Notes: generated by a model from the sequence alone, not told the origin. Positions 25,686 to 35,340 are shown, numbered from the stretch's first letter. The stretch is 64,000 nucleotides of DNA from Chitinivibrionales bacterium (GCA_014728295.1 WJLW01000124.1:1-64000); one strand, 5' to 3'. A program made the numbers and translations.

Positions 25686-28600
25686 TTAGATATCCATCTC
25701 CGCCATTTGCTTCAACAACCTGTAGCGAGACACCGCCATTTTCTGCGCTTTTTCCAACAACCGCTGAGAAGCTTCGGGGTTCGACTTTTGTAGAATTCGA
25801 TAGCGGTTTTCGGCAAGCGCATAATCATTCAATGCTATGGAGGGATCTTTGCTTTCGATCTTAAGCGGATTCTTGCCTTCTGCAGCAAGCGCCGGATTAT
25901 AGCGATACAATGGCCAGTGACCGGACTCGACCGCCCGTTTCTGATTGTCGAGTCCTTTGGTCATGTTGATACCGTGTGCAATGCAGTGAGCATAACAGAG
26001 TATCAACGACGGACCGTCATATGCTTCCGCTTCCATAAATGCCTTGACGACCTGATTGGGACTGGCCCCCAGAGCAACCTTGGCGACATAGATATAGCCG
26101 TAGCTCATGGCAATCATGCCCATGTCTTTTTTGCCGACCGGTTTACCCGAAGCGGCGAATTTGGCAACCGCTCCCATCGGTGTGGCTTTGGACGATTGAC
26201 CGCCGGTATTGGAATAGACTTCGGTATCCATCACCAGCACATTTACGTTTTTTCCAGATGCCAGAACATGATCCACGCCACCATACCCGATGTCGTAGGC
26301 CCAGCCGTCACCGCCAAAGGCCCAGACCGATTTTTTGACCAGATAATCCGCCAGTGAAATAAATTCTTTGATCATGTTATCGGCGGATGAACCAAGCGCC
26401 GCCTTCACGGCGTCAACCCTGAGGCGCTGCTCCTCAATGAGAGCCTGTGACGATTGGTCGGCATTGAGAATGTCACCAAGCTTCTGCTTTGCATCAGCGT
26501 CAACCATGTCTTTGGCAATCATCTTATCGGCAATCTCGTGTGCGCGCTCATAGAATTTGTCAACGGTCAACCGCATGCCGAAGGCGAGTTCGGCGCAGTC
26601 TTCAAACAGTGAATTGTTCCAGGTCGGTCCACGCCCGTCATTGCGCCTGGCATACGGGGTCGTCGGCAAATTTCCGCCGTAAATCGACGAGCATCCGGTA
26701 GCATTGGCTATGAGCGCCCGGTCACCGAAGAGCTGGCTAACCAACTTGACATAAGCTGTCTCGCCGCAGCCTGCGCAGGCGCCGTTGTATTCGAACAGCG
26801 GCTTGACAAACTGGCTTCCTTTGACTGATGCGAGATTGTACTTGGCCGGATCGGTATCGGGTATGCCAAGGAAGAATGTATAATTTTCGGCTTCCTGCCT
26901 GCGCAGCGGAGCCTGTTCTTCCATGACAATCGCCCCCTTCTCCTTGACCGGGCAATTATCAACGCAGCAGCCGCACCCGGTGCAATCCTCCGGTGCTACC
27001 TGTAAGGTATATTTCAACCCTTTAAGATCCTTTCCACCCTTTGCATCCGCAGATTTAAAGGTAGCCGGCGCCCCGGCGAGATATTTCTCTTCATAAGCTT
27101 TGGGCCGGATCGTCGCATGCGGGCATACCAGTGAGCACTGGCCGCACTGGATACAGGTATCGGAATTCCAGACCGGGATGTGCACGGCTATGTTACGTTT
27201 CTCGTATTGTGTTGTTGCGGTCGGCCAGGTGCCGTCGGCCGGCATCTGGGATACTTTGACGTGGTCGCCTTCCTGTTTCATGAGCTGTGCGGTAACATCC
27301 CTGACAAATTCAGGCGCGTCATCCGGAACCGGTTTGATCGCTTCGATCGGATTGGTTGGTTGCGCGGGGACAGGTACTTCTTCAATATGCTCCAGGGCCT
27401 TGTCCACCGCAGAATTGTTCATATTGACAACTGCCTCACCCTTTTTGCCATAGGTCTTTTTGATGGCGGTTTTGATGGCATCAATCGCTTTGATCTCTTC
27501 CATGATGCTGGAGATGCGAAAGAACGCGGTTTGCATGACCACATTGATCCGGGCGCCCAATCCAAGGCTTTCGGCGATTGAAAGAGCGTCAATCACGTAT
27601 AATTTTATTTTCTTGTCGACAATTTGTTTTTGCACTCTTCCGGGCAGCTTTTCCCAGACTTCATCTTTGTTATAGGGTGATGTCAACAAAAAGATACCTT
27701 CATCAACGAGATTTTTCAGCATGTCATACTTTTCGAGGAATGAAAAATTGTGACAGGCCAGGAAATTGGCACGTGAAATTAGATAGGGGCTGCGAATCTG
27801 CTTCGGACCGAAACGCAGATGTGATACCGTAATCGCACCGGCCTTTTTGGAATCGTATACAAAGTAGCCCTGTGCGAAATTATCCGTTTCTGATCCGATG
27901 ATTTTAATGGAATTTTTATTTGCGCCAACCGTTCCGTCCGATCCCAGTCCATAGAACATGGCGCGATAAGTCTCATCGCCTTCGGTGCTGAAGGTCGGGT
28001 CGTAAACAATGGACGAACCGGTGACATCATCATCGATGCCGACCACAAAGTGATTTTTAGGCTTCTCATTTGACAATTCGTCAAATACACCTTTTACCAT
28101 CGCAGGCGTAAATTCCGCCGAACCGAGTCCATAGCGGCCGCCAACGACTCTGGGATATTTGGCAAACTGGGCAAGGCCGTCTTCCATGCATTCGCCGATT
28201 GCCGTGCGGACATCTTCATACAGCGGTTCACCAAGTGAGCCGGGCTCTTTGGTACGATCGAGTACCCCAATTTTCTGAACGGTTTTCGGCAGAGCTTCAA
28301 CCAGGGCTTTTGCGTTAAACGGACGATAGAGGCGAACTTTGATCATGCCGACCTTTTCACCCTGAGCATTGAGGTATTCAACCGTATCATGCACCGTCTC
28401 GGCGCCCGATCCCATGAGGACAATGACCTTCTCGGCATCTTCGGCGCCGAAATAATCGAACAGGCGATACTGTCGTCCGACAATCGAGGCAAATTTGTCC
28501 ATTGCCTTTTGAACAATCTGCGGGCATTCCTGATAAAACCTGTTAACAGTTTCACGTCCCTGAAAAAAAACGTCGGGATTCTGAGCCGTACCTTTTATCG

Positions 28601-29240
28601 TGGGGTGATCCGGCGAAAGGGCCCGGCTGCGATGGGCACGCACCAAATCATCATCAATCATTTGCCGCAGCTCATCCATGGGAATCTCTTCGATTTTTTG
28701 AATCTCATGCGATACCCGAAATCCGTCGAAGAAGTGAACGAACGGAACGCGTGATTCCAGCGATGCGGCCTGGGCGATCAAGGCCATATCCATCGCCTCC
28801 TGAACGCTATTGGAACTCAAGAGGCCAAACCCGGTCTGGCGCACTGCCATCACGTCACTGTGGTCGCCAAAAATCGAAAGCGCCTGACAGGCGACGGAAC
28901 GTGCACTCACGTGGAAGACCGTGGGCGTCAGTTCGCCGGCGATTTTGTACATGTTCGGAATCATCAGCAACAGGCCTTGAGAAGCAGTGAACGTCGTGGT
29001 CAGAGCACCGGTACATAATGCACCATGCACGGCTCCCGCCGCACCGGCTTCGGACTGCAGCTCTGATACAACAGGAACCGTTCCCCAGATATTTTTTTCT
29101 CCACGTGCCGACTTTTCATCGGCAAGCTCGCCCATTGGAGATGAAGGCGTAATCGGGTAAATTGCGCAAATTTCATTTACCGCATGTGCAACATGCGCGG
29201 TAGCGCTGTTTCCGTCATGCGGGACCATTGTACGTGACAT
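25686..29240 (-). CDS. nifJ: Pyruvate:ferredoxin (flavodoxin) oxidoreductase, single-chain
   Basis: A 1184-residue fused PFOR that oxidatively decarboxylates pyruvate to acetyl-CoA, CO2 and reduced ferredoxin in the cytoplasm. Domains in order: pyrimidine-binding domain with TYP-like YPITPSSPMGE near the N-terminus, transketolase C-like domain, the ferredoxin domain with two [4Fe-4S] motifs (CIQCGQCSLVCP and CTGCGCCVDNCP, about 685-760), and the ThDP-binding domain with CAGCGETAY, the GDGWAYDIG loop and YSNTGGQSSKAT. All iron-sulfur cysteines are present. ACAGGAGA lies before the ATG. It is monocistronic, with a strong terminator. Its presence indicates anaerobic, ferredoxin-based metabolism. 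Confidence 0.97.
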   Translation of the reverse strand: MSRTMVPHDGNSATAHVAHAVNEICAIYPITPSSPMGELADEKSARGEKNIWGTVPVVSELQSEAGAAGAVHGALCTGALTTTFTASQGLLLMIPNMYKIAGELTPTVFHVSARSVACQALSIFGDHSDVMAVRQTGFGLLSSNSVQEAMDMALIAQAASLESRVPFVHFFDGFRVSHEIQKIEEIPMDELRQMIDDDLVRAHRSRALSPDHPTIKGTAQNPDVFFQGRETVNRFYQECPQIVQKAMDKFASIVGRQYRLFDYFGAEDAEKVIVLMGSGAETVHDTVEYLNAQGEKVGMIKVRLYRPFNAKALVEALPKTVQKIGVLDRTKEPGSLGEPLYEDVRTAIGECMEDGLAQFAKYPRVVGGRYGLGSAEFTPAMVKGVFDELSNEKPKNHFVVGIDDDVTGSSIVYDPTFSTEGDETYRAMFYGLGSDGTVGANKNSIKIIGSETDNFAQGYFVYDSKKAGAITVSHLRFGPKQIRSPYLISRANFLACHNFSFLEKYDMLKNLVDEGIFLLTSPYNKDEVWEKLPGRVQKQIVDKKIKLYVIDALSIAESLGLGARINVVMQTAFFRISSIMEEIKAIDAIKTAIKKTYGKKGEAVVNMNNSAVDKALEHIEEVPVPAQPTNPIEAIKPVPDDAPEFVRDVTAQLMKQEGDHVKVSQMPADGTWPTATTQYEKRNIAVHIPVWNSDTCIQCGQCSLVCPHATIRPKAYEEKYLAGAPATFKSADAKGGKDLKGLKYTLQVAPEDCTGCGCCVDNCPVKEKGAIVMEEQAPLRRQEAENYTFFLGIPDTDPAKYNLASVKGSQFVKPLFEYNGACAGCGETAYVKLVSQLFGDRALIANATGCSSIYGGNLPTTPYARRNDGRGPTWNNSLFEDCAELAFGMRLTVDKFYERAHEIADKMIAKDMVDADAKQKLGDILNADQSSQALIEEQRLRVDAVKAALGSSADNMIKEFISLADYLVKKSVWAFGGDGWAYDIGYGGVDHVLASGKNVNVLVMDTEVYSNTGGQSSKATPMGAVAKFAASGKPVGKKDMGMIAMSYGYIYVAKVALGASPNQVVKAFMEAEAYDGPSLILCYAHCIAHGINMTKGLDNQKRAVESGHWPLYRYNPALAAEGKNPLKIESKDPSIALNDYALAENRYRILQKSNPEASQRLLEKAQKMAVSRYRLLKQMAEMDI

Positions 29241-29467
29241 ACTTTTCTCCTGTAGTGAAGATGAGTACTGATTCTTTTCTGAATGATTCGGGTATTTTCA
29301 AAGGTAAACTTCGTGTATTCCGCATACATTCACGGAGTTAAGGGGGACTCTCGCACATACTTGCATGGAATGCGGGAGCTCATACTTCAAGAAAGATTAT
29401 TATATCTTATCTTCCCTTAAAATTAAAGCTTTTGGAAGTAAAAAATACATGTTCCATGACAGCAGAT
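29241..29467 (-). promoter_or_regulatory. Upstream region of nifJ with a weak candidate promoter
   Basis: A 227-bp non-coding stretch between the DUF368 gene and nifJ, both on the minus strand. On the minus strand a TATAAT near 29400 is preceded 17 bp upstream by TTTAAT, a weak sigma70-like pair. This would leave a leader of about 150 nt before the nifJ ATG. No other structure is obvious. Confidence 0.3.
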
Positions 29468-30568
29468 TCAAGCTGCGGACGGGGCTTCTTTACGGGCGAA
29501 AAAAGCCATGATTCCGGCGCCAATCACAAAGCAGATAAACGCCGTGCTAAACTGTCCCATGCTTTCGGGGAGCTGGTTGACATTGGTGTAAACCCCGACA
29601 CCTTTGTTGAGGATAATTGTTCCATGCGACTTTGCATACTGATTCATGAGGATGCTTTGCTTGAATGGCCACAGCGTATACAGCGAACCGGCCATCAGCC
29701 CGATCAAGAAGGCCATAGTCTGATTGAAAAATTTCTTAAATACGAAATTGACCAGTTTCGCAAAAAGCACCAGACCGGCAGCCATCCCCACCCCGAAAAT
29801 GCCCAGAAACAAGAAGTAATCCAGATACAGCGTCTTCATCCCGGAAATAGCGGAAATCACCTCAAAATATTGCCCCAGCAGAATTAATACCAGCGAACCG
29901 CTGATACCCGGCAGCACCATGGCAGACACGGCAAGCGCTCCCGCCCCGCCGCCGTAGATGAATTCTTTGCCGGTGTATTTGCCGATATATGAAAATTTTT
30001 GCGCCGTGCCGCTATCGCCGGCGCCCTCATTTTGCTGCGCTTCGTATCGGGCCTGATAATGATCCGATTTTGCCTTTGCTTTGTCGTAGGGGTTAACACT
30101 GACAGTGACATAAACCGTCAGTGCCGCACCAATCAAGAAGAACAGGAAATCCCGCATTTTTTTCTCAGTGAGCATTTTGAAGGGAATGACGATTGAAACG
30201 AGAATTAATCCGAAAAAAAGCGCGTAGGTATTGGTAAACTGATTGAGCAGCAGCCACTTCATCAGGCTGGATAGCCCGACAATCGCAATAGCCGCACCCA
30301 CCAGAAGCCGCCCGAGAAAGAGCGCGTCCACATCGCTGAGAAATGTAACGAATGCATGCCAGTGAGGTTTCTTTTCATGTGCCGTCATTGCTTTCAGCAA
30401 CTGACCGAGTCCACTTTTTATTTTCGCTGGTTTGAAATTGTTCACAGCAGCGATTACCCGTTCATAAATCCCGAAAATCAGGAGAAACGTCCCCCCCGAA
30501 ACACCGGGTATGATATTGGCCAGACCAATAAAAAATCCGACAACGACGTCTTTAACCAGTGCGATCAC
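29468..30568 (-). CDS. DUF368 membrane protein (PopT-type polyprenyl-phosphate translocase)
   Basis: A 366-residue polytopic membrane protein with about ten hydrophobic segments. The DUF368 signatures appear twice, as expected from an internal repeat: GLANIIPGVSGGTFLLIFGIY at the N-terminus and AMVLPGISGSLVLILLGQY in the middle. The family includes PopT, reported to recycle undecaprenyl phosphate across the inner membrane. The start is a GTG at 30568 with AAAGGAG just upstream, 10 bp after the pcm stop; the frame is open upstream to 30682 but overlaps pcm. It is the last gene of the four-gene operon DUF374-GT2-pcm-DUF368. A charged insert of about 45 residues sits between the two halves. Confidence 0.88.
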   Translation of the reverse strand: MIALVKDVVVGFFIGLANIIPGVSGGTFLLIFGIYERVIAAVNNFKPAKIKSGLGQLLKAMTAHEKKPHWHAFVTFLSDVDALFLGRLLVGAAIAIVGLSSLMKWLLLNQFTNTYALFFGLILVSIVIPFKMLTEKKMRDFLFFLIGAALTVYVTVSVNPYDKAKAKSDHYQARYEAQQNEGAGDSGTAQKFSYIGKYTGKEFIYGGGAGALAVSAMVLPGISGSLVLILLGQYFEVISAISGMKTLYLDYFLFLGIFGVGMAAGLVLFAKLVNFVFKKFFNQTMAFLIGLMAGSLYTLWPFKQSILMNQYAKSHGTIILNKGVGVYTNVNQLPESMGQFSTAFICFVIGAGIMAFFARKEAPSAA

Positions 30569-30578
30569 CTGCGCTCCT

Positions 30579-31238
30579 TTACCTGTTTTCCTGCCATCCG
30601 TTTTCACCAATAAGCGGTACAAAAACAACATTCCCGACGCTGCGTTTCGAAATGCCCTGTTCGGTTTTATCAAACACGTCAAGCGTCTGGCTCGCCCGGC
30701 TGCCGGCGGGTATGATCATTCTTCCATCAACGGCCAGTTGTTGTGAGAGTGCTTGGGGAACGGTGGGGGCTCCTGCGGTTACGATTATCCGGTCAAAGGG
30801 TGCGTGCTGCGGCCAGCCTTTGGTACCGTCTCCCGTTTTGAACGTGATATTGTAATAGTTCAATGCACGCAGCTTTTTGCGCGTCACCTCGGCCAATTCC
30901 CGATGCCGTTCGATTGTATAAACACGACGGGTGAATTGTGCCAGTATCGCCGCCTGAAAACCGGAACCGGTACCGATTTCCAGGATTTTCTCCCCGCCCT
31001 GCAATTCGAGCAGTTGCGTCATCAGCGCGACCACATACGGCTGCGATATCGTGACGCTGAAACCGATCGGCAACGCATTATCGTCATAGGCCTGGCTTTG
31101 CAATGCTGCATCAACAAACAGATGACGCGGCGTTTTGCGAAAGGCATCGAGGACGCGCTCGTCGCTGATTCCTTTGCTTCGCAGGTTTTTAATGAGCCGT
31201 TCAACGGCTATTTCCGGTTTCAATCGAGCATAATTCAT
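30579..31238 (-). CDS. pcm: Protein-L-isoaspartate O-methyltransferase
   Basis: A 219-residue Pcm of usual length. The PIMT-specific ALPIGFSVTISQPYVVA (about 50-66) and the SAM-binding motif ILEIGTGSGFQAAIL (about 85-99) are present, with the later DGTKGWPQHAPFDRIIV. The enzyme methylates isoaspartyl residues in damaged proteins to start their repair. Its ATG overlaps the GT2 stop by 4 bp, so it is translated from the same transcript as the envelope genes; this pairing is probably incidental. Confidence 0.95.
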   Translation of the reverse strand: MNYARLKPEIAVERLIKNLRSKGISDERVLDAFRKTPRHLFVDAALQSQAYDDNALPIGFSVTISQPYVVALMTQLLELQGGEKILEIGTGSGFQAAILAQFTRRVYTIERHRELAEVTRKKLRALNYYNITFKTGDGTKGWPQHAPFDRIIVTAGAPTVPQALSQQLAVDGRMIIPAGSRASQTLDVFDKTEQGISKRSVGNVVFVPLIGENGWQENR

Positions 31239-31969
31239 GTTCTACTCTTGCGCATATCAAGCCATACCCGCAAAGTGAACCAGATGCCGCTTGTCGCTTT
31301 TATCCAGCGCAGCGTATCAAGGACATGCGAGATGTGACTCTTCTCTTTGAAGTAAAGGGTTTGGATCTTGACAAAACGTACCGGCCACCCCAGGTGGCGT
31401 GCTTTGAGTATCACTTCCGTCTCCATCTCAAATCGCCTGCATTCGATGGCGATCTGTGAGAGGAACTCCGCACAGTACGCCCGATATCCGCACTGACTGT
31501 CGTCGATGCGGGATTGGGTTGCCACCGACAGAAGCCGGGACGTTAGGGTGTTGGAGAAGATGCGCGTAATCGGCATGCTGCCGGGTTTCATTTTGCGCGC
31601 ACCGATGATGATACCCGCCCGGGGCACTGCCTCGATGGCTTCCAGAAATTTTGACAGATCGGCAATCGCGTGCTGCCCGTCTGCATCCATGGTGATAATC
31701 CACCGGGCGCCCTTTTGCATCAAATGAGTAAACCCCGTTGCCAATGCCGCTCCTTTCCCCCGATTTGACTGATGCGAAAACGCTTCGACACCGTGGTCTG
31801 TGCACACATTGTACGTGCCGTCGAGTGACCCGTCATCCACCGCAAATATGCAGCGTGCAGGAACAGCCTCCATAAGGCGCGGCAGGAATGTTTTAAGCGT
31901 TCTGGCCGATTGGTAGGCGGGAATCAAAATGAATACGCCCGATGGCCAGGTTGTCGTGCCGGAGTTCAT
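31235..31969 (-). CDS. GT2 family glycosyltransferase (dolichyl-phosphate mannose synthase-like)
   Basis: A 244-residue GT-A glycosyltransferase. ILIPAYQSARTL at the N-terminus, VDDGSLDGT (about 41-49) and the metal-binding MDADGQH (about 92-98) are the standard GT2 motifs. It lacks membrane helices apart from a weak amphipathic C-terminus. Members of this subgroup move a sugar onto a polyprenyl phosphate at the inner face of the membrane. Its ATG overlaps the DUF374 stop (ATGA), and pcm and a DUF368 polyprenyl-phosphate translocase follow, so a role in lipid-linked sugar metabolism is likely. Confidence 0.88.
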   Translation of the reverse strand: MNSGTTTWPSGVFILIPAYQSARTLKTFLPRLMEAVPARCIFAVDDGSLDGTYNVCTDHGVEAFSHQSNRGKGAALATGFTHLMQKGARWIITMDADGQHAIADLSKFLEAIEAVPRAGIIIGARKMKPGSMPITRIFSNTLTSRLLSVATQSRIDDSQCGYRAYCAEFLSQIAIECRRFEMETEVILKARHLGWPVRFVKIQTLYFKEKSHISHVLDTLRWIKATSGIWFTLRVWLDMRKSRT

Positions 31970-32589
31970 GACGCTAATGCTTTCTGAATCTGTTGCTGGA
32001 TTCTGTCAACCTGCTCGTCCTTGCCGAGTAATGCGTTACAAGGACGCACAGCTTCCATGAAATGTATTTCGATTCTGGCGAACGGCCTGGGAATGACAAA
32101 TGCGTCCCAGGAGTTGAGAATCCATGCATCTTTACATACAGCACGAACGGGAATGACTCTGGTTCCGGTCAGATGCGCCAGTTGCGCAACACCGGGTTTT
32201 ACGATCTCTTTCGGCCCACGCGGACCGTCGGGTACAATGGCAATCCGGGCGCCTTTTGCCAGAGCACGCCTGCATGCGCGCAAAGCCGACACCCCGCCGC
32301 TACTTGAGGAACCCCGAATGGTGTCCTGTCCCCACTTTTTGACGATGTCAACGGCGAGGTCCCCGTCTCTGCTGGATGAAACCACGGTGGTAATGCCGCA
32401 ATTGCGAAAACCATAGGCCAGAGCAAGTATCCGGGAATGCCAGAAACAATAGATCAATCCCTTCGCGTCGGTAAAAAGCGGATTGTACTCCTGTATGCCC
32501 TTGTAGCGATAGTTCCACGTTTTGCCGATCAGTGAAAAAATAAGCCAGAGTGAATGTGTCGTAAAAGCATTGGGCAAAGGTATTCGCAT
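31966..32589 (-). CDS. DUF374 family lysophospholipid acyltransferase-like protein
   Basis: A 207-residue protein of the DUF374 family, related to LPLAT acyltransferases such as LpxL and PlsC. CFWHSRILAL (about 48-57) carries the conserved histidine, VVSSSRDGDL and IRGSSSSGGVSALR form the active-site loops, and IAIVPDGPRGP (about 117-127) is the family hallmark. It probably acylates a lipid A or phospholipid precursor at the cytoplasmic face. It is the first gene of the four-gene operon. No strong Shine-Dalgarno precedes ATG 32589. Confidence 0.88.
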   Translation of the reverse strand: MRIPLPNAFTTHSLWLIFSLIGKTWNYRYKGIQEYNPLFTDAKGLIYCFWHSRILALAYGFRNCGITTVVSSSRDGDLAVDIVKKWGQDTIRGSSSSGGVSALRACRRALAKGARIAIVPDGPRGPKEIVKPGVAQLAHLTGTRVIPVRAVCKDAWILNSWDAFVIPRPFARIEIHFMEAVRPCNALLGKDEQVDRIQQQIQKALAS

Positions 32590-32783
32590 GCATGTCGCCG
32601 AGCTGTTCTTGAAATATTTTCGCCCTTATAAATTAAATAAGCCGGACTTGCAGAGTAAAGCGGACAGGGGATTCGGCCATTGGCCTTCAGAAAGAAAGCG
32701 AGATCGACCCCCTACTAAGTATCGGGCTTTTATGGAATCGATCCCGCTGTGAAAGGAACGCACAGGCACTGTTGAGGATGCAT

Positions 32784-33548
32784 TTAGTTTACGTGGGCAG
32801 AAGGGTCTCGCCATTGAAGTATTCTGCCGCTGGTCTTGGCGAGGCCGCTTTTCGTTAACCGGATTTTCTTGGTGGTACCGGCGCTTATGCCGGTGTCGAG
32901 CATTTTCTTTGCCAGGACGCCGTCTTCCCATTCCATTTCATAGACAGCTCCACCGTCGGCAAAAAAGAGGCTCTGGTCGACAGCCTCCAGCTCGGCAAGA
33001 AAGAAGGCATCATTTTCGAGAATGGTGGTTTCTATGGTTTCGAGTCCGTTATAATAGGTGGCAACTTCGTGCACCCCGGCGGGAACATAGCCGATAGCCC
33101 AGTATTCCTCTATGGGAAAATCGTAGCTTGCCGTTACCGTGCCCAGTTCAATATCCGCGGCGATTTCCATTCCGAATGAAGAGCTCAGCACTACGATCAG
33201 CCTGGTGTTGATTTCCCATTCGTAGTAGTATTGAGTTTCGCTGGTAAACAGAAATGCGTAATCGCTGATGTAATCGCCGTTGAAATCGGCTTTAACGTAG
33301 CAGGGCAAATCGTAGGGATCATGCGGCGTCGCAGATGGATAAAGATATTCGCTGTAGCGACTGATTGACGGAGAAAAGTAGCCACGCACGTAGGGCTCGA
33401 TAAGATCCAGAACATCGTAGGGGGCCCGGACATACGTATCGACGGTCGACTCTTTGGTAACGGTCACCACCGTTGTCGGTGCTTCGTAGTAATAGCATCC
33501 CGTAACTACAATCGAGGCTAGCAATGCCGTAAAGATGCGCTTAGTCAT
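32784..33548 (-). CDS. Predicted lipoprotein of unknown function
   Basis: A 254-residue exported protein with a type II signal peptide: basic start MTKR, hydrophobic core, and lipobox VTGC (Cys18), so it should be lipid-anchored. The mature part is rich in tyrosine and acidic residues (YYYEAPTT after the cysteine) and is predicted to be mostly beta strands; YSEYLYPSATPHDPYDLP and DFNGDYISDYAFLFTS suggest an FG-GAP-like or similar beta-propeller-type repeat, but I cannot assign a family. GGAGG lies 5 bp before the ATG. It is flanked on both sides by about 200 bp without genes, so it is monocistronic. Confidence 0.8.
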   Translation of the reverse strand: MTKRIFTALLASIVVTGCYYYEAPTTVVTVTKESTVDTYVRAPYDVLDLIEPYVRGYFSPSISRYSEYLYPSATPHDPYDLPCYVKADFNGDYISDYAFLFTSETQYYYEWEINTRLIVVLSSSFGMEIAADIELGTVTASYDFPIEEYWAIGYVPAGVHEVATYYNGLETIETTILENDAFFLAELEAVDQSLFFADGGAVYEMEWEDGVLAKKMLDTGISAGTTKKIRLTKSGLAKTSGRILQWRDPSAHVN

Positions 33549-33759
33549 GATATCCTCCGAGTTTCAGTGCGTTGTGTTCTTTTGAGAAACGGAAAGATCA
33601 AGATCGGTGCCAACCCCGCAAGGTATTGTTATTTAGCAAGATAAATACTGCAAGGTAGCTTATCGGTCTTGTCGGTATGGGGAAATTCTTCTCCGCTACC
33701 AGGATGCAAGCAGCGATTGCCATGCTTATCTACTTGAAAACAGGCAGGATACAAAATAT

Positions 33760-33783
33760 CGGGAATATATTCCCGGCCGGGAA
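33760..33783 (-). terminator. Overlapping palindromes after the EamA-like gene (possible terminator)
   Basis: Two perfect palindromes overlap: CGGGAATATATTCCCG (33760-33775) and TTCCCGGCCGGGAA (33770-33783). On the minus strand the first is followed by ATATTTTG. They lie immediately after the stop of the EamA-like gene. The loops are very short, so this may be a weak terminator or a protein-binding site. Confidence 0.3.
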
Positions 33784-33788
33784 ATGGG

Positions 33789-34229
33789 TCAGGAATTTGC
33801 GACGAGCGTTCCGCCGATGATTATCAGCAGGGCGCCGGTAATCAGCGTGTATGGATTGACTTCTTTCCATTCGGCGAAGATAAGCATGCTCAACACCACC
33901 GCAACAAGCGTGTTCATATTGTAAAGGGGCGCCAGTTTGCTGATCGGTACGTTATATCGCATCAGCGCAAAGCCAACCAGCGTCATGCCTATTGCCCACA
34001 GCAGCCCGATTACCGCCGCAAATCCGCCGGATTTGAGATTGACCTTGATTTCAGGGATCAGCAACCAGGCAAAGGCGGTTCCTGTCATGACGCCGAGACT
34101 AATGAACAGGATGTAGGGGGGCAGCGAAATACCGGCGCGCGTGGCGGCTTTCTGACAGACGCCGCTGATGCCGAAAAGAATAGCGGGGATTAAGCCGCCT
34201 ATGAGTATGCCGAGGTAAGATTTAGTCAC
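33789..34229 (-). CDS. EamA/DMT-like small membrane protein
   Basis: A 146-residue membrane protein with five hydrophobic segments that corresponds to a single EamA domain rather than the usual pair. Recognisable pieces are the glycine-rich first helix GILIGGLIPAILFGISGV, a central GLLWAIGMTLVGFALMRY, and the last two helices with LAPLYNMNTLVAVVLSMLIFAEW. Such half-length proteins act as dimers in the drug/metabolite transporter superfamily; the substrate is unknown. A GTG at 34229 with AGGA 4-5 bp upstream is preferred; the frame is open to 34337 but that extension is cysteine-rich and not membrane-like. It lies 91 bp after the FGE gene on the same strand. Confidence 0.72.
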   Translation of the reverse strand: MTKSYLGILIGGLIPAILFGISGVCQKAATRAGISLPPYILFISLGVMTGTAFAWLLIPEIKVNLKSGGFAAVIGLLWAIGMTLVGFALMRYNVPISKLAPLYNMNTLVAVVLSMLIFAEWKEVNPYTLITGALLIIIGGTLVANS

Positions 34230-34320
34230 GATATCCTGCGCCGAGAAGGTTGCACTTACGCAGAATAAATTAGTAAAATTTGATGCGCAACAAAAGGCTT
34301 GCTGTCTATTTAGCGAAAAT

Positions 34321-35319
34321 TCAACAATCCCGCACACATCGGAAGGTCATATTAATCGTTGCGCTGTCCGGCGTATTGGACGTACGCGCCGCCACTCTGT
34401 AGCGGTTGCAATACGACCGGTGGCACAGAAACGACCCGCCTTTCACCACTTTGCGTTCACCACCGGGCGGCCCGATTGGATTCTGCCGGGTTGCATGCAC
34501 GTGCCATGACGGACTCCACCAGTCACGGCACCACTCCCAGGCATTGCCGGTGATGCTGAGAATCCCGTAGCCATTCGCAGGGAAAGCATCAACCGGCGAA
34601 AGACCGGCATAGCCGTCATCTGCAGTATCAAGGTTGGGAAACTCTCCCTGCCAGACGTTGCACAGGTGCCTGCCGTCCGGTTCCAGTTCGTCTCCCCACG
34701 GAAACAAAGCCTGCTCCAGGCCGCCGCGACTGGCGTATTCCCATTCCGCTTCGGTCGGCAGACGTTTTCCGGCCCATTGAGCATATTCGGCTGCATCGAG
34801 CCACGCAATATGCGTAACCGGATACTGCTCGAATCCGGAAATACTCGAATCCGGACCGTAAGGATGCTTCCAGTCGGCATGATTGACTTTGCACCACCAG
34901 TCCAGGCCCTCGATGGTAGCGTCTGTCAATTCATTCTTGCGCTCGGGCGCAAGCTGATTGTGGAACACGTACGACCAGCCAAATCGCTCGGATTCGGATA
35001 TATATCCGGTTGCCCGGGCAAACTCTGCGAACTGCTCATTGGTGACGGGACTGGTGTCGACATAAAACGGATCGACATGCACTTCCCGCACAGGCCCCTC
35101 ACCATCGGCCGGGAAACCCTCTTTCGTATCGGTACCCATGAGAAAAGCGCCGCCGTCAAGTTTGATCATACGCTCGGTGCTCCCGCTGCTGATGCGCCGA
35201 AACCGTTCCGAGGCGGCTTTGGATTGAAGCATAACCTGCTCACGCGCCTTGCTCGGAACACAGCAGGGATGGGGAGTTTGCCCATCGCGACTTTGGTGTG
35301 AATGTGGAGATGTCGACAT
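34321..35319 (-). CDS. Formylglycine-generating enzyme (SUMF1 family, catalytic type)
   Basis: A 332-residue FGE. The C-terminal GGSFLCHRSYCNRYR has the two copper-binding cysteines (Cys299 and Cys304) in the Cys-x4-Cys spacing of true formylglycine-generating enzymes, and NTPDSATINMTFRC closes the domain. Upstream are the FGE core motifs RLPTEAEWEYASRGG and GNAWEWCRDWW. The enzyme converts a cysteine in CxPxR-type sulfatases to formylglycine. The start at 35319 has AAGGG 6 bp upstream; a CCVPS segment near residue 19-23 is typical of the family's N-terminus. It has no signal peptide. No sulfatase is in the window, so its clients are elsewhere. It follows the parvulin gene by 21 bp. Confidence 0.92.
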   Translation of the reverse strand: MSTSPHSHQSRDGQTPHPCCVPSKAREQVMLQSKAASERFRRISSGSTERMIKLDGGAFLMGTDTKEGFPADGEGPVREVHVDPFYVDTSPVTNEQFAEFARATGYISESERFGWSYVFHNQLAPERKNELTDATIEGLDWWCKVNHADWKHPYGPDSSISGFEQYPVTHIAWLDAAEYAQWAGKRLPTEAEWEYASRGGLEQALFPWGDELEPDGRHLCNVWQGEFPNLDTADDGYAGLSPVDAFPANGYGILSITGNAWEWCRDWWSPSWHVHATRQNPIGPPGGERKVVKGGSFLCHRSYCNRYRVAARTSNTPDSATINMTFRCVRDC

Positions 35320-35340
35320 ATATTGCCCTTTGGGGATCAC

